NCBI RefSeq assembly: GCF_003854935.1
Contig: NZ_CP033970.1
Location: 620,001-684,000 of the forward strand
DNA from: Cupriavidus pauculus
Lineage (GTDB): Bacteria; Pseudomonadota; Gammaproteobacteria; Burkholderiales; Burkholderiaceae
DNA: 64,000 nucleotides
Direction of reading: 5' to 3'
Part shown: piece by piece, positions 43,829 to 54,207 of the stretch
How the letters are laid out: each line of letters begins with the position of its first letter
Position numbering within the stretch: the first letter of the stretch is position 1
The notes under the pieces: generated by a model
Told to the model about the DNA's origin: nothing
Database searches by the model: none
What the model saw: only the letters and a program-made list of their open reading frames with translations
Program-made: the position numbers and the translations under genes

Positions 43829-45601
43829 ATGACCGCGCTTGCATTCGATGTAGCCCTGGCACCCGAGCCTGCCGACCGCCGGCTGGCCGGTGCCACCCCT
43901 GCCGGGGGCGAGGCCTGGGCGTTGCTGGAAGCTTCCGGCGCGCTGGCCATGCGGGTCGACGTCCAGGGCCGCATCCTCGAAGCCACCGAGACCACGGCCG
44001 ACCTGCTGGTCTATCCGCTCGACTACCTGCTCCATACGTCCGTGCTGGACCTGATCGCGCTGGAATCGCGCGAGCGCGTGGCGCGCATGCTCCAGGGCTG
44101 CGCCCACGACCATGCCCCCCGGCGCGAGCGCGTGCGGGTGGCCGGCGGCAGCGGCGGCCCCGGCTGGATCGACCTGCGCGTGAGCCATCACCGTGGCGCC
44201 GGCGGCGGCGCCAGCCTGCTGCTGTTCGGCCACGACATTTCCGACTGGATCGAATCCGAGCGCCAGTTGACCGAGCGTGCCTTCCTGGATCCGCTGACCG
44301 GCGTGGGCAACCGCGCCTATATCCGCAAGCGGATCGAGGAATACACATCCGGCCCGCTGGCCAGCCAGCCGTTCGCGCTGGCGCTGATGGACCTGGACGG
44401 GTTCAAGAACATCAACGACTCGCTGGGCCACGAATACGGCGACGCGCTGCTCAAGGAAGTGGGCGCCCGGCTGCAGGACACCGTGCGCAGCCACCACAGC
44501 GTGGCGCGGCTGGGCGGCGACGAGTTCGTGCTGCTGCTGGACGGGCTGGAAACCGAGGCCGACGCGCACCGCCTGCTGGAGCGCGTGATCCACGTCTGCC
44601 GCCAGCCGTTCCTGCTGGGCGGCTGCCACGTGCGGATCACCACCAGCATCGGGCTGTCGTTTTCCACCGGTGCCGCGCAATCCGAATCGCAATGGCTGCG
44701 CCGCGCGGACCTGGCGATGTACGAGGCCAAGGCGCTGGGCAAGAACCGCTACTGCATCTATTCGCCCGAGCTGGAACGCCGGCTGGACGAGCAGTTCCGC
44801 ATCGAGCAGAGCATGTTCGAGGCGGTGCAGAGCGGCGAATTCCTGCTGCACTACCAGCCGATCGTCTGGCCCGGCACGGGCGAGATCTGCGCCGTCGAGG
44901 CGCTGATGCGCTGGGAACACGCCGGCGAGGACATCCGCCCGGACATCTTCATCCCGGTGGCCGAGAAAAACGGGCTGATCAAGCATCTGGGCTCGTGGGC
45001 GCTGCGCTGCGCCTGCGCGCAGCTGGCCGCGTGGGATGCCCAGGGCATCCACGTGGGCCATATGTCGGTCAACGTGTCGGCGGTGCAGTTCCTGCATCCC
45101 AACTTCTACGACAGCGTGCGCAGCGCCATCCAGGACGCCGGCATCGCCGCGGACCGCCTGGTGCTGGAAATCACCGAAAGCGTGCTGATGACCGACCCGA
45201 AGGCCGCCGAGCGGCTGCTGCTGTCGCTGCGCGCGCTGGGCATCCGCTTTGCCGTGGACGACTTCGGCACCGGCTATTCGAGCCTGTCGTACCTGCGGCG
45301 CTTCCCGCTGTCGGCGCTGAAGGTGGACCGCAGCTTCGTGGCCGACATGATCGATTCCCCGCACGCGCGCACCATCGTGTCCGCCGTGCTGTCGCTGGCC
45401 CGCGAGCTGGGGCTGGTGGCCATCGCCGAGGGCGTGGAGACCGACGCGCAGGGCGCGCTGCTGGCCGCGCAGGGCTGCGACCTCGTGCAGGGTTGGCGCT
45501 ACGCGCGGGCGCTGAGTCCGGCGGACTTCGAGAACGCGGTGCTCGACGGCAGGCTCATCATGGGCGACGACGAAGTGTTCACGCAGCGGGTGGGCGCCTG
45601 A
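43829..45601 (+). CDS. c-di-GMP signalling protein PAS-GGDEF-EAL
   Basis: 590 residues, no membrane segments. A PAS-like sensor (~30-140: RVDVQGRILEATETTADLLV), GGDEF domain (~148-315; DPLTGVGNRAYI, MDLDGFKNINDSLG, GGDEF at 229-233) and EAL domain (~325-575; EALMRW at 357, NVSAVQF, EITESVL, DDFGTGYSS, KVDRSF, AEGVE). Catalytic motifs of both domains look intact, so it may synthesise and/or cleave c-di-GMP. The ATG at 43829 is preferred to the open frame from 43715. Its stop overlaps the start of the HDOD gene (TGATG), so the two are translationally coupled. Confidence 0.93.
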   Translation: MTALAFDVALAPEPADRRLAGATPAGGEAWALLEASGALAMRVDVQGRILEATETTADLLVYPLDYLLHTSVLDLIALESRERVARMLQGCAHDHAPRRERVRVAGGSGGPGWIDLRVSHHRGAGGGASLLLFGHDISDWIESERQLTERAFLDPLTGVGNRAYIRKRIEEYTSGPLASQPFALALMDLDGFKNINDSLGHEYGDALLKEVGARLQDTVRSHHSVARLGGDEFVLLLDGLETEADAHRLLERVIHVCRQPFLLGGCHVRITTSIGLSFSTGAAQSESQWLRRADLAMYEAKALGKNRYCIYSPELERRLDEQFRIEQSMFEAVQSGEFLLHYQPIVWPGTGEICAVEALMRWEHAGEDIRPDIFIPVAEKNGLIKHLGSWALRCACAQLAAWDAQGIHVGHMSVNVSAVQFLHPNFYDSVRSAIQDAGIAADRLVLEITESVLMTDPKAAERLLLSLRALGIRFAVDDFGTGYSSLSYLRRFPLSALKVDRSFVADMIDSPHARTIVSAVLSLARELGLVAIAEGVETDAQGALLAAQGCDLVQGWRYARALSPADFENAVLDGRLIMGDDEVFTQRVGA

Positions 45602-47034
45602 TGTCCAAGTCCGAATTCTTCGAGACCTTGTGGGCCCGCATGGCCCAGCAAGGCGACTTTCCGACGCTGCAGTACTGCGTCGACAACATCTTCAAGACGC
45701 TTAACGCCGACCTGACCGTGGGCGAGATGGCCACGAGCGTGCTGTCCGACTTCAGCCTGTCGCAGAAGGTGATCCGGCTGGCCAATTCGGCGATGTACCG
45801 GTCCTTCGGCGGCGAGGTCACCACCGTGTCGCGGGCCATCCTGGTGCTGGGGGTGGAGGCGATCAGCCACCTCACGCTCGGCATCCAGTTGCTGGACTAC
45901 TTCCACGGCGTGGCGCCCAAGCGGCCGCAGGCGCTCAAGGCGCTGCAGCGCGCGCTGGTGGCGGGCGAGATCACGCGCGCGCTGACCCAGGCGCGCGGCA
46001 TCAACGAGGGCGAGGAGGCGGTGGTCTGCACGCTGATGCACCACATGAGCCGCCTGCTGCTGGTGTTCTACTTCCCCGAGGAATGGGAGCGCGTGGAGGC
46101 CATGTGCGCCGCGCACCCGATGACCGAGGACGAGGCGGCCAAGGAAGTGCTGGGCGTCTCGCTGGAAGAGATTGCCGAGGCCGCCGCGCGCAAGTGGCGG
46201 CTGCCGGGGCTGATCGCCCATGCGATGAAGCCGCGCACGCTGTCCAACGAGACCGTGCTGGAAACCCATGCCGACTGGCTGTCCGCCATCGCCCATGTGT
46301 CGGCCGAGGCCGCCGTGACGATGGTCCGCGAAGGCACCGAGGCGTCCGTGGAGGCGCTGCTGAGCACCCATGCCAAGGTGCTGGGGCTCAATCCGAGCGA
46401 TGTCAGCGTGGCGGTGCGGCAGGCCGAGGTGCTGAACACGTCGATCTCGGCCTCGGAAGCCGCCGCCCCGGCGGATGGCGCCGCGCCGCACGGCCCGGTG
46501 CCCGTCAACGTGCTGGAGCGCCTGCGCCAGGGGCTGGACGAAGTCCAGCGCGAGGGGGCCAACCTGACCGTCTCGCAACTGGCGCCGATGGTGCTGGAAA
46601 CCACCATGCGGGCGCTGGATTTCTCGCGCTGCTTCCTGATGATGCTGAACCCGACCACGCGCCGCTTTCACGCGCGGCTGGGCTTCGGGGACGGCATGCG
46701 CGAGGTACTGCCCGCGCTGTCGTTCGAGGAAGGCTTCGTGCCCGACGTATTCCACTTTGCCGGCCTGGCGGCCCGCCCGCTGCTGATCGAGGATACGTTC
46801 GACGCCGAAGTGGCCCACCGCATGCCGCGCTGGTATCGGGACGCGATTCCGGACGCCCGCACGGTGCTGCTGGCGCCGGTCAAGATCCGCAACCGCTGCA
46901 TCGCCATGATCTACGGCGATTGGGGCGCCGCCCGCGCGCCGGTGATGATCGGCGAGGCCGAGCTGGAAGCGGTGGACGCGCTGACCAGCGAGATTGCCGC
47001 CGGCGTCATGCGCGCCGCCCCCGCCGGCCGCTAG
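45601..47034 (+). CDS. HDOD-GAF signalling protein
   Basis: About 477 residues, ATG at 45601 overlapping the upstream stop by one base. Residues ~15-210 form an HDOD domain (VTTVSRAILVLGVEAISHLT, CTLMHHMSRLLLVFYFPEEW), a catalytically inert HD relative used as a scaffold in signal transduction. A second part (~300-470) looks like a GAF domain (AKVLG..., TTMRALDFSRCFLMMLNPTT, TVLLAPVKIRNRCIAMIYGD). No membrane segments. Coupled to the GGDEF-EAL gene, it probably acts with it in a c-di-GMP or stress circuit. It converges with the GAF-GGDEF gene nine bases away. Confidence 0.9.
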   Translation: MSKSEFFETLWARMAQQGDFPTLQYCVDNIFKTLNADLTVGEMATSVLSDFSLSQKVIRLANSAMYRSFGGEVTTVSRAILVLGVEAISHLTLGIQLLDYFHGVAPKRPQALKALQRALVAGEITRALTQARGINEGEEAVVCTLMHHMSRLLLVFYFPEEWERVEAMCAAHPMTEDEAAKEVLGVSLEEIAEAAARKWRLPGLIAHAMKPRTLSNETVLETHADWLSAIAHVSAEAAVTMVREGTEASVEALLSTHAKVLGLNPSDVSVAVRQAEVLNTSISASEAAAPADGAAPHGPVPVNVLERLRQGLDEVQREGANLTVSQLAPMVLETTMRALDFSRCFLMMLNPTTRRFHARLGFGDGMREVLPALSFEEGFVPDVFHFAGLAARPLLIEDTFDAEVAHRMPRWYRDAIPDARTVLLAPVKIRNRCIAMIYGDWGAARAPVMIGEAELEAVDALTSEIAAGVMRAAPAGR

Positions 47035-47043
47035 CCCGCGCGG

Positions 47044-48015
47044 CTAGTGCCGGCCGGCCTTGCGCGCGGCCTTGTTGCGGTACATCGCCGCGTCCGCCTC
47101 GGCCAGCAGGTCGTGCACGTTGCCGTGCCGCTGGGGGTCGAAGGCGATGACCCCCGCGCTGAAGCGCAGCGCGTAGCCGGCCGGGTTGCGCGTGTTCCAG
47201 GCATCGACCTGCAGGTGCAGGCGCGCCAGCGCGTCCTGGCAGCCGGTGGCGTCGGTATTGGTCAGCAGCGCCGCAAATTCATCGCCGCCCAGGCGGCCCA
47301 CCACATCGGATTCCCGGAACGCGGCGCGCAGCTCCGCGCCGAACGCCATCAGCGCGCGGTCGCCCTCGGCGTGGCCAAAGCGGTCGTTGATCGGCTTGAA
47401 GCCATCCATGTCGAAGAAGACCAGCGTCGCCGGGCGGTTCAGGCGACGGCACAGCTCGATGGCGTGCTGGCCGAGCACGGCAAAGCCGCGCCGGTTGGAC
47501 AGCGACGTCAGCTCGTCCATCGTCGCCAGATGCACGGCCGCCAGCTCCTGCTCGGCCATGCGCGCCAGGTCGTGCAGCAGCGCGCGGTCCTCGTCGTCGA
47601 ACGACCGCGGCTTGCGGTCGATCAGGCAGAGCGTGCCCAGCTTGGCGCCGTTGGGCGCGGAAAGCGGCCGGCCGGCGTAGAAGCGGATATGGGGCTCGCC
47701 GGTGACCAGCGGGTTGTCATGGAAGCGGGCGTCCTGCGTGGCATCGGGAATCAGCAGGATGTCGTCGCCGCAGATGGCGTGGCCGCAGAACGACGTGCCG
47801 CGCGAGGTTTCGGTGACGTCCAGCCCCTGGCAGGACTTGAACCACTGCCGGTTGGCATCGATCAGGCTGACGACGGCGATGGGCACGCCAAACAGGCGTT
47901 TGGCCAGACGGGTCAGGCGGTCGAACCGCTCCTCGGGCGGGGTGTCGAGCACGCTCAGCGAGCGGAGCGTGGCCAGGCGCGCGGCTTCGTTGGAAGGAAT
48001 CGGGGGCAACTGCAT
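47044..48015 (-). CDS. GAF-GGDEF diguanylate cyclase
   Basis: About 323 residues from the ATG at 48015 (MQLPPIPSNEAARLA); the frame runs to 48309 without family similarity. A GAF domain covers residues ~22-160 with a Cys-rich pocket (FKSCQGLD, TSFCGHAICGDD) of the type seen in soluble sensor cyclases. The GGDEF domain (~163-320) has DELTSLSNRRG, FDMDGFKPINDRFGHAEGD and GGDEF at 243-247. No membrane segment, so it is cytosolic. It is convergent with the HDOD gene and completes a three-gene c-di-GMP neighbourhood. Confidence 0.92.
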   Translation of the reverse strand: MQLPPIPSNEAARLATLRSLSVLDTPPEERFDRLTRLAKRLFGVPIAVVSLIDANRQWFKSCQGLDVTETSRGTSFCGHAICGDDILLIPDATQDARFHDNPLVTGEPHIRFYAGRPLSAPNGAKLGTLCLIDRKPRSFDDEDRALLHDLARMAEQELAAVHLATMDELTSLSNRRGFAVLGQHAIELCRRLNRPATLVFFDMDGFKPINDRFGHAEGDRALMAFGAELRAAFRESDVVGRLGGDEFAALLTNTDATGCQDALARLHLQVDAWNTRNPAGYALRFSAGVIAFDPQRHGNVHDLLAEADAAMYRNKAARKAGRH

Positions 48016-48130
48016 GGGCGGATTGGCCGTTTTTTGTCCTCGTTGAATGACAACAATAACGGCAAATCCGGCCGATGGTGCACCATGTACGGTTTGTTTC
48101 ACTTTCCGCCGGACCTGCCGCGCGGCGCGC

Positions 48131-48778
48131 TCAGGGGGCCATGTCCGTGGCGGTGACCGCCGGAAAATCGGCCAGCGGCACGAACTGGCCGGTCTTGCCG
48201 TCCAGCGCGTCGATGGCGCCGGTGCCGATGTCGTAGAACCAGCCGTGCAGTTCGATCTGGCGCGCGGCCAGCGCCTGGGCCACGCACGGGTGGGTGCGCA
48301 GGTGTGCAAGCTGCTCGATCACGTTCTGGCGGACCATGTCGTCCACGCGCTCGCGGTCCGACGCATGCGGCCGCGCCAGGCTCACGCGCCGGGCGCCGGC
48401 GGCATGTTCCAGCCACTGCGCCACCGACGGCATGTGGTCCAGGCACTGGCACATGGCCACCGCCGTCATCGCGCCGCAGTTGGAGTGGCCGCAGATCACG
48501 ATGTCGCGCACCTTGAGCCCGGCCACCGCATATTCGACGCTGGCCGACACGCCGCCGGGCTGCACCGCGTAGGCCGGCACGATGTTGCCGGCGTTGCGGA
48601 TCACGAACAGCTTGCCGGGCTCGCTCTGCGTCAACAGCGCCGGCTCAACGCGGCTGTCCGAGCACGCGATGAACAGCGTGGTGGGGCTTTGCTGCGTGGC
48701 CAGTTCCTGGAACAGCGCGGACCGCTTGGGGAATTCCTCGCGCTGGAACTTCAGAATGCCCTGGATCAGGTCTTTCAC
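48131..48778 (-). CDS. can: beta-carbonic anhydrase
   Basis: About 215 residues. I choose the GTG at 48778 ([16 protein letters not shown]), preceded by GGGAGAT; the ATG at 48823 lacks a ribosome site. Zinc ligands and active-site dyad are present: Cys39, Asp41 and Arg43 in ACSDSR, His98 and Cys101 in GHSNCGAM, with GNIV and GVSASVEYA. It interconverts carbon dioxide and bicarbonate in the cytosol. The sequence is closest in form to the Can/CynT group common in Burkholderiaceae. It stands alone between the GAF-GGDEF and MHS symporter genes. Confidence 0.93.
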   Translation of the reverse strand: MKDLIQGILKFQREEFPKRSALFQELATQQSPTTLFIACSDSRVEPALLTQSEPGKLFVIRNAGNIVPAYAVQPGGVSASVEYAVAGLKVRDIVICGHSNCGAMTAVAMCQCLDHMPSVAQWLEHAAGARRVSLARPHASDRERVDDMVRQNVIEQLAHLRTHPCVAQALAARQIELHGWFYDIGTGAIDALDGKTGQFVPLADFPAVTATDMAP

Positions 48779-48913
48779 GGTATCTCCCAATTCGAACCGT
48801 GAGCATGTCGAAGCCCGCGCCAATAGTCAAAGGGGCGGCCGGGCGCCCCAATGCAAAGGCGCGCGCCGCATTGCTGCGGCACGCGCCTGGCCAGGGTCCG
48901 AACGGTGGCCGGT

Positions 48914-50236
48914 TCAGTCGTTGTCGGGCGTGCCCAGTGCGCGGTTGATCCGCAGCGCGATCAGCGTGGCCACCACGCCGGAGAGCAGGTACAGGCTCAC
49001 CGCGGCCAGCCCGAACAGCGACGACAGCCCCAGCGCCACCAGCGGCGCGAACGCGGCGCCGAACAGCCAGCCGAAGTCCGTGGTCAGCGCGGCACCCGTG
49101 TACCGGAACTTGGTGTCGAAGTTCGACGTCACCACGCCGGCCGCCTGCCCGTAGGACAGGCCGAGCAGCCCGAATCCCACCAGGATGAAGATGTCCTGCC
49201 CGGTCGCCCCGCCATCGAGCAGCCACGGCGCGGCCAGGCTGAACAGGCCGATCAGCACCGCCATCGTCGCCAGCGTGGTGCGGCGGCCGATACGGTCGGC
49301 CAGCCAGCCGGAGATCAGCGTGCCGATGAACGCGATGCCGGCGCCGACGATCTGCACGGCCAGCACGTCGCTGATCGCCTGCGTCTTGTGCAGGCTCACC
49401 CACGACAGCGGAAACACGGTCACGAGGTGGAACAGCGCATAGCTGGCCAGCGACGCAAACGCGCCCAGGAAGATGTTGAAGCCCTGCGCGTTCACCATCT
49501 GCAGCGTGCTGATCGGCTCCAGTTCGTCCTCTTCCAGCAGCCGCGTGTATTCGTGCGTCACCACCAGCCGCAGCCGCGCGAACAGCGCCACCACGTTGAT
49601 CGCGAACGCCACGAAGAACGGATAGCGCCAGCCCCAGTCGATGAACTCGGCCGGCGTCAGGCTCACGCTCAGAAACAGGAACAGCGCGCCGGCGACGATG
49701 AAGCCGGTCGGGGCGCCCAGCTGGCCCACCATCGCGTACCAGCCGCGCTTGTTCTCCGGCGCGTTCAGGGCCAGCAGCGACGGCAGCCCGTCCCACGACC
49801 CGCCGAACGCAATGCCCTGCAGGAAGCGGAACAGCGACAGCAGGTAGATGGCCGCGCTGCCGATGGAGGCGTAGGACGGCAGGAACGCGATGCCCACCGT
49901 GGCCGTGCCCAGCAGGAACAGCGACGCCGTGAGCTTGGTGCCGCGCCCCCAGCGGCGCTGCACGCGCATGAACAGGGCCGTTCCAAACGGGCGTCCGATA
50001 AACGCGAACGAGAAGATCGCGAAGCTGAATAGCAATCCCGCCAATTCGCTTGCGAACGGGAAGTAGACCGACGGAAAGACCAGCACCGACGCGATGCCGT
50101 AGACGAAGAAATCGAAGTACTCGGAAGCGCGGCCAATCACCACGCCAGTGGCGATTTCGGCAGGTGCCACCTCATGGTGGCCGGGCGCCGGAGGTGCAGT
50201 CGGCGACGCGCGATGCTGGTGAGTCAGACTTGCCAT
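48914..50236 (-). CDS. MFS metabolite:H+ symporter, MHS family (ShiA/KgtP type)
   Basis: About 440 residues from the ATG at 50236 (MASLTHQHRASPTAP), preceded by GGAGACTTTC; a frame-start at 50278 is possible. Twelve hydrophobic segments; MHS-family signatures are GRASEYFDFFVYGIASVL in TM1, FIGRPFGTALFMRVQRRWGR in loop 2-3, and RFLQGIAFGGSWDG in TM4. The cargo is probably an organic acid such as shikimate, oxoglutarate or citrate. It is divergent from cyoABCD with 147 bases between, an arrangement seen in related genomes, which may reflect shared control by carbon or oxygen supply. Confidence 0.9.
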   Translation of the reverse strand: MASLTHQHRASPTAPPAPGHHEVAPAEIATGVVIGRASEYFDFFVYGIASVLVFPSVYFPFASELAGLLFSFAIFSFAFIGRPFGTALFMRVQRRWGRGTKLTASLFLLGTATVGIAFLPSYASIGSAAIYLLSLFRFLQGIAFGGSWDGLPSLLALNAPENKRGWYAMVGQLGAPTGFIVAGALFLFLSVSLTPAEFIDWGWRYPFFVAFAINVVALFARLRLVVTHEYTRLLEEDELEPISTLQMVNAQGFNIFLGAFASLASYALFHLVTVFPLSWVSLHKTQAISDVLAVQIVGAGIAFIGTLISGWLADRIGRRTTLATMAVLIGLFSLAAPWLLDGGATGQDIFILVGFGLLGLSYGQAAGVVTSNFDTKFRYTGAALTTDFGWLFGAAFAPLVALGLSSLFGLAAVSLYLLSGVVATLIALRINRALGTPDND

Positions 50237-50383
50237 CTGAAAGTCTCCATCGAGTGCGGAAGGAATGTCGTACTGCACTTAAAGTCCCGCAGTCACAAGA
50301 ATAGCGCCTAAACTGCCATTGGAAATCAGAAGATTGCTACGGCAGTCCGAGATCGACGTGAATCAAACGCCACTTCCAAGACC

Positions 50384-51442
50384 ATGCCACGCTCCGAAGC
50401 TGTAGTGCCGAAGTTAAGTGTGACGGGAAAATTACTTGCGAGAAGTGCCGCAATCGCCCTACTGCTGGCGCTTGCGGGATGCAGCAACGCGGTCCTGCTG
50501 TCGCCCCAGGGCGACATGGCCGTCCGGCAGCGCGACCTGATCATCATCGCCACCTGCCTGATGCTGCTGATCATCGTGCCGGTCATATGCCTCACGCTGC
50601 TCTTTGCGTGGCGTTACCGCGAGAAGGGCGACGCGCCGTACAACCCCGAGTGGGACCACTCCACGGTGCTGGAACTGGCCATCTGGGCCGCCCCGCTGCT
50701 GATCATCATCGCGCTGGGCGCGGTCACCTGGGTCAGCACCCACCAGCTCGACCCCTACCGCCCGCTGACCCGCATCGACGAAGGACGCCCCGTGCCGGCC
50801 GACGTCAAGCCGCTGACCGTGGAAGTGGTGGCGATGGACTGGAAATGGCTGTTCCTCTACCCCGAACAGGGGATCGCGACCGTCAACGAACTGGCCGCGC
50901 CGGTGGATCGCCCGATTGCCTTCAAGATCACCGCCACGTCGGTCATGAACACGTTCTTCGTGCCGTCGCTGGCCGGCATGGTCTACGCGATGCCCGGCAT
51001 GGAGACCAAGCTCCACGCCGTGATCAATAAGGCCGGCGTCTACGAGGGGCTGTCCGCCAACTACAGCGGGGCCGGCTTCTCGCACATGACGTTCAAGTTC
51101 CACGGCCTGGCCGACGCCGATTTCGACCGCTGGGTGGCGCAGGCCAAGGCGTCTGGCACGCAGTTGTCGAAGGACGCCTACCTGAAGCTGGCCCAGCCCA
51201 GCGAGCGCGAGCCCGTGCAGCGCTACGCCAGCGTGGCGCCCGACCTTTATCACCTGATCCTGAACCGCTGTGTAGACGGCGGCGCCTGCCTGGCGGACAC
51301 CATGGCCCAGAACCGGAATCCCGGCCGGCTGAGGTTCGATCCGTCATCGGCCATCTGCACCGCGAGCAACACCCCGGCCGCCGCGCCGGCGTTCGCGCCA
51401 GATACCGCGTCGTCCGGCGAGGGCAACCGGCTGTTGCGCTGA
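50384..51442 (+). CDS. cyoA: cytochrome bo3 ubiquinol oxidase subunit II
   Basis: A 352-residue protein. The signal peptide ends in a lipobox LALAGC (Cys33), then two membrane helices (~50-75 and ~95-117) and a periplasmic cupredoxin-like domain ([40 protein letters not shown]). Copper-A ligands are absent as expected for a quinol oxidase (the [18 protein letters not shown] loop instead of a CxxxC site). The C-terminal COX aromatic-rich tail extends to ~350. It is the first gene of the cyo operon; the start has no strong Shine-Dalgarno. Confidence 0.95.
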   Translation: MPRSEAVVPKLSVTGKLLARSAAIALLLALAGCSNAVLLSPQGDMAVRQRDLIIIATCLMLLIIVPVICLTLLFAWRYREKGDAPYNPEWDHSTVLELAIWAAPLLIIIALGAVTWVSTHQLDPYRPLTRIDEGRPVPADVKPLTVEVVAMDWKWLFLYPEQGIATVNELAAPVDRPIAFKITATSVMNTFFVPSLAGMVYAMPGMETKLHAVINKAGVYEGLSANYSGAGFSHMTFKFHGLADADFDRWVAQAKASGTQLSKDAYLKLAQPSEREPVQRYASVAPDLYHLILNRCVDGGACLADTMAQNRNPGRLRFDPSSAICTASNTPAAAPAFAPDTASSGEGNRLLR

Positions 51443-51554
51443 TGCGCGGCGCCCGCATTGCCGCCCCCGCCCGTACTGCCGGCAGGACAACCCCGTTTCA
51501 ACATTCGCCGTCTCCATCGGCCCTCGCGGGCCGGTACCGGCCCAGGTGACAACC

Positions 51555-53558
51555 ATGCCCGAGCGTTCCGAACTCGCCAATACGATCTTTGGCCGCCTGA
51601 CCTGGGAGGCCATCCCGCTGCACGAGCCGATCCTGATCGGCACCTTCGCCGTCGTGGTGCTGGGCGGCCTGGCCCTGGTGGCGCTGCTGACCTACTACCG
51701 CGTCTGGGGGTACCTGTGGCGCGAGTGGTTCACCAGCATCGACCACAAGAAGATCGGCATCATGTACATGGTGCTGGGCATCGTCATGCTGCTGCGCGGC
51801 TTTGCCGACGCGATCATGATGCGGATCCAGCAAGCCATCGCCTTTGGCGACAACCTGGGCTACCTGCCGCCGCACCACTACGACCAGATCTTCACGGCGC
51901 ACGGCGTGATCATGATCTTCTTCGTGGCGATGCCGCTGGTCACGGGGCTGATGAACTTCGTGGTGCCGCTGCAGATTGGCGCGCGCGACGTGGCGTTCCC
52001 GTTCCTCAACAACTTCAGCTTCTGGATGACCACGGGCGGCGCCATCCTGGTGATGATGTCGCTGTTCGTCGGTGAATTTGCGCGCACGGGCTGGCTGGCC
52101 TATCCACCGCTGTCGGGCATCCTGCACAGTCCGGACGTGGGCGTCGACTACTACATATGGGCGCTGCAGGTGGCGGGCGTGGGGACGTTGCTATCGGGGA
52201 TCAACCTGCTGGTGACGATCGTCAAGATGCGCGCGCCGGGCATGACGCTGATGCGCATGCCGATCTTCACGTGGACGTCGCTGTGCACCAACGTGCTGAT
52301 CATCGCCGCGTTCCCGGTGCTGACGGCCGCGCTGGCGCTGCTGTCGCTGGACCGCTACGTCGGCACCAACTTCTTCACGGCCGACCAGGGCGGCAGCGCC
52401 ATGCTGTACGTGAACCTGATCTGGATCTGGGGCCACCCCGAGGTCTACATCCTGGTGCTGCCCGTGTTCGGCATCTTCTCGGAGGTCACCGCCACGTTCT
52501 GCCGCAAGCGCCTGTTCGGCTACGCGTCGATGGTCTACGCCACGGTGGTGATTACCGTGCTGTCGTACCTGGTGTGGCTGCACCACTTCTTCACCATGGG
52601 ATCCGGCGCCAGCGTGAACTCGTTCTTCGGGATCACGACGATGATCATCTCGATCCCGACCGGGGCCAAGATCTTCAACTGGCTGTTCACGATGTACCAC
52701 GGCAAGATCAAGTTCGAGGCGCCGATGCTGTGGACGGTGGGCTTCATGGTCACCTTCGTGATCGGCGGCATGACCGGGGTGCTGCTGGCGGTGCCGCCGG
52801 CGGACTTCGTGCTGCACAACAGCCTGTTCCTGATCGCCCACTTCCACAACGTGATCATCGGCGGCGTGCTGTTCGGGCTAATGGCCGGCATCTACTACTG
52901 GTTCCCCAAGGCGTTCGGCTACCGGCTGGTGGCGTCGTGGGGCAAGGCGTCGTTCTGGTTCTGGCTGGTCGGCTTCTACTTTGCGTTCATGCCGCTGTAC
53001 TGGCTGGGCATGCTCGGCGTCACGCGCCGCGTGAACCATTTCGACGACCCGACGCTGCAGCCCTGGTTTGTCACCGCCGCGTTCGGCGCGTTCCTGATCG
53101 CGTGCGGCATTGCCTGCTTCATCATCCAGCTGGTAGTCAGCTTCCGGCGCCGCGAGGAACTGCGCGACACCACGGGCGACCCCTGGAACGGCCGCACGCT
53201 GGAATGGTCCACGTCGTCGCCGCCGCCGCAGTACAACTTCGCGTTCACGCCGGTGGTGCACGACACCGACGCCTGGTGGCAGATGAAGCAGCACGGCTAT
53301 GTGCGGCCGCTGGAGGGCTTCATCCCGATCCACATGCCCAAGAACACGGCGGCCGGCATCGTGCTGGCGGGGCTGTCCACGCTGATGGGCTTCGCGCTGA
53401 TCTGGCACATCTGGTGGCTGGTGATCGCGTCGTTCGCGGCCACGGTCATCGCGGCAATCATCCATACCTTCAACTACAAGCGCGACTACTACATCCCGAC
53501 CGAGGACGTGGTCCGGACGGAGGCGGCGCGCACCCAACTGATGGCAGGCCATGGCTGA
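51555..53558 (+). CDS. cyoB: cytochrome bo3 ubiquinol oxidase subunit I
   Basis: 667 residues from the ATG at 51555, behind CCAGGTGAC. It is the heme-copper catalytic subunit with about 15 helices. Ligands: His116 (heme b), His294 and Tyr298 in [15 protein letters not shown] (copper B and cross-linked Tyr), His343/His344 in HHFFTMG (copper B), His429 (heme o3) and His431 (heme b) in HFHNVIIGG. It reduces oxygen with electrons from ubiquinol and pumps protons. The D- and K-channel residues are not examined in detail. Next gene overlaps by eight bases. Confidence 0.97.
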   Translation: MPERSELANTIFGRLTWEAIPLHEPILIGTFAVVVLGGLALVALLTYYRVWGYLWREWFTSIDHKKIGIMYMVLGIVMLLRGFADAIMMRIQQAIAFGDNLGYLPPHHYDQIFTAHGVIMIFFVAMPLVTGLMNFVVPLQIGARDVAFPFLNNFSFWMTTGGAILVMMSLFVGEFARTGWLAYPPLSGILHSPDVGVDYYIWALQVAGVGTLLSGINLLVTIVKMRAPGMTLMRMPIFTWTSLCTNVLIIAAFPVLTAALALLSLDRYVGTNFFTADQGGSAMLYVNLIWIWGHPEVYILVLPVFGIFSEVTATFCRKRLFGYASMVYATVVITVLSYLVWLHHFFTMGSGASVNSFFGITTMIISIPTGAKIFNWLFTMYHGKIKFEAPMLWTVGFMVTFVIGGMTGVLLAVPPADFVLHNSLFLIAHFHNVIIGGVLFGLMAGIYYWFPKAFGYRLVASWGKASFWFWLVGFYFAFMPLYWLGMLGVTRRVNHFDDPTLQPWFVTAAFGAFLIACGIACFIIQLVVSFRRREELRDTTGDPWNGRTLEWSTSSPPPQYNFAFTPVVHDTDAWWQMKQHGYVRPLEGFIPIHMPKNTAAGIVLAGLSTLMGFALIWHIWWLVIASFAATVIAAIIHTFNYKRDYYIPTEDVVRTEAARTQLMAGHG

Positions 53559-54207
53559 TACCACCCTCCCCCTCCATGTGAACGACACCGCCGCGGCAGA
53601 CGACGTGCCGCCCGGCGGCTACCAGTTCTACCTGACCGAGGAGCATCACCCCCAGAACGGCACGCTGCTGGGGTTCTGGCTCTACCTGATGAGCGACTGC
53701 CTGATCTTCGCGTGCCTGTTCGCCGCCTACGGCGTGCTGGGCCGCGAGTACGCGGGCGGCCCCACCGGCGCGGAGCTGTTCGAGCTGCCGCTGGTGGCGC
53801 TGAACACGTCGTTCCTGTTGCTGTCGTCGATCACGTACGGCTTTGCGATGCTCCAGCTCCAGCAGAACCGCGTGGCCGGCACGCAGATCTGGCTGGCCAT
53901 CACCGGCGTGTTCGGCGCGGCCTTCCTGGCCGTGGAGCTTTATGAATTCGCGCACCTGATCCACGAGGGCGCCGGCCCCACGCGCAGCGCGTTCCTGACG
54001 TCGTTCTTCGCGCTGGTCGGCACGCACGGGCTGCACGTGACGTTCGGCATGGTGTGGCTGATCGTGCTGATGGTGCAGGTGGGCCGGCACGGCCTGATCA
54101 CGGCCAACAAGCGGCGGCTGATGTGCCTGTCGATGTTCTGGCACTTCCTGGACGTCGTCTGGATCGGCGTCTTTACGTTCGTCTACCTGATGGGGACCCT
54201 GCCATGA
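53551..54207 (+). CDS. cyoC: cytochrome bo3 ubiquinol oxidase subunit III
   Basis: 218 residues, five transmembrane helices (about 40-58, 80-98, 112-132, 150-172, 190-210) with an N-terminal soluble tail. Family sequence: [26 protein letters not shown]-like [20 protein letters not shown], and [13 protein letters not shown]. It stabilises subunit I and the proton path. It overlaps cyoB by eight bases and cyoD by four. Confidence 0.96.
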   Translation: MADTTLPLHVNDTAAADDVPPGGYQFYLTEEHHPQNGTLLGFWLYLMSDCLIFACLFAAYGVLGREYAGGPTGAELFELPLVALNTSFLLLSSITYGFAMLQLQQNRVAGTQIWLAITGVFGAAFLAVELYEFAHLIHEGAGPTRSAFLTSFFALVGTHGLHVTFGMVWLIVLMVQVGRHGLITANKRRLMCLSMFWHFLDVVWIGVFTFVYLMGTLP

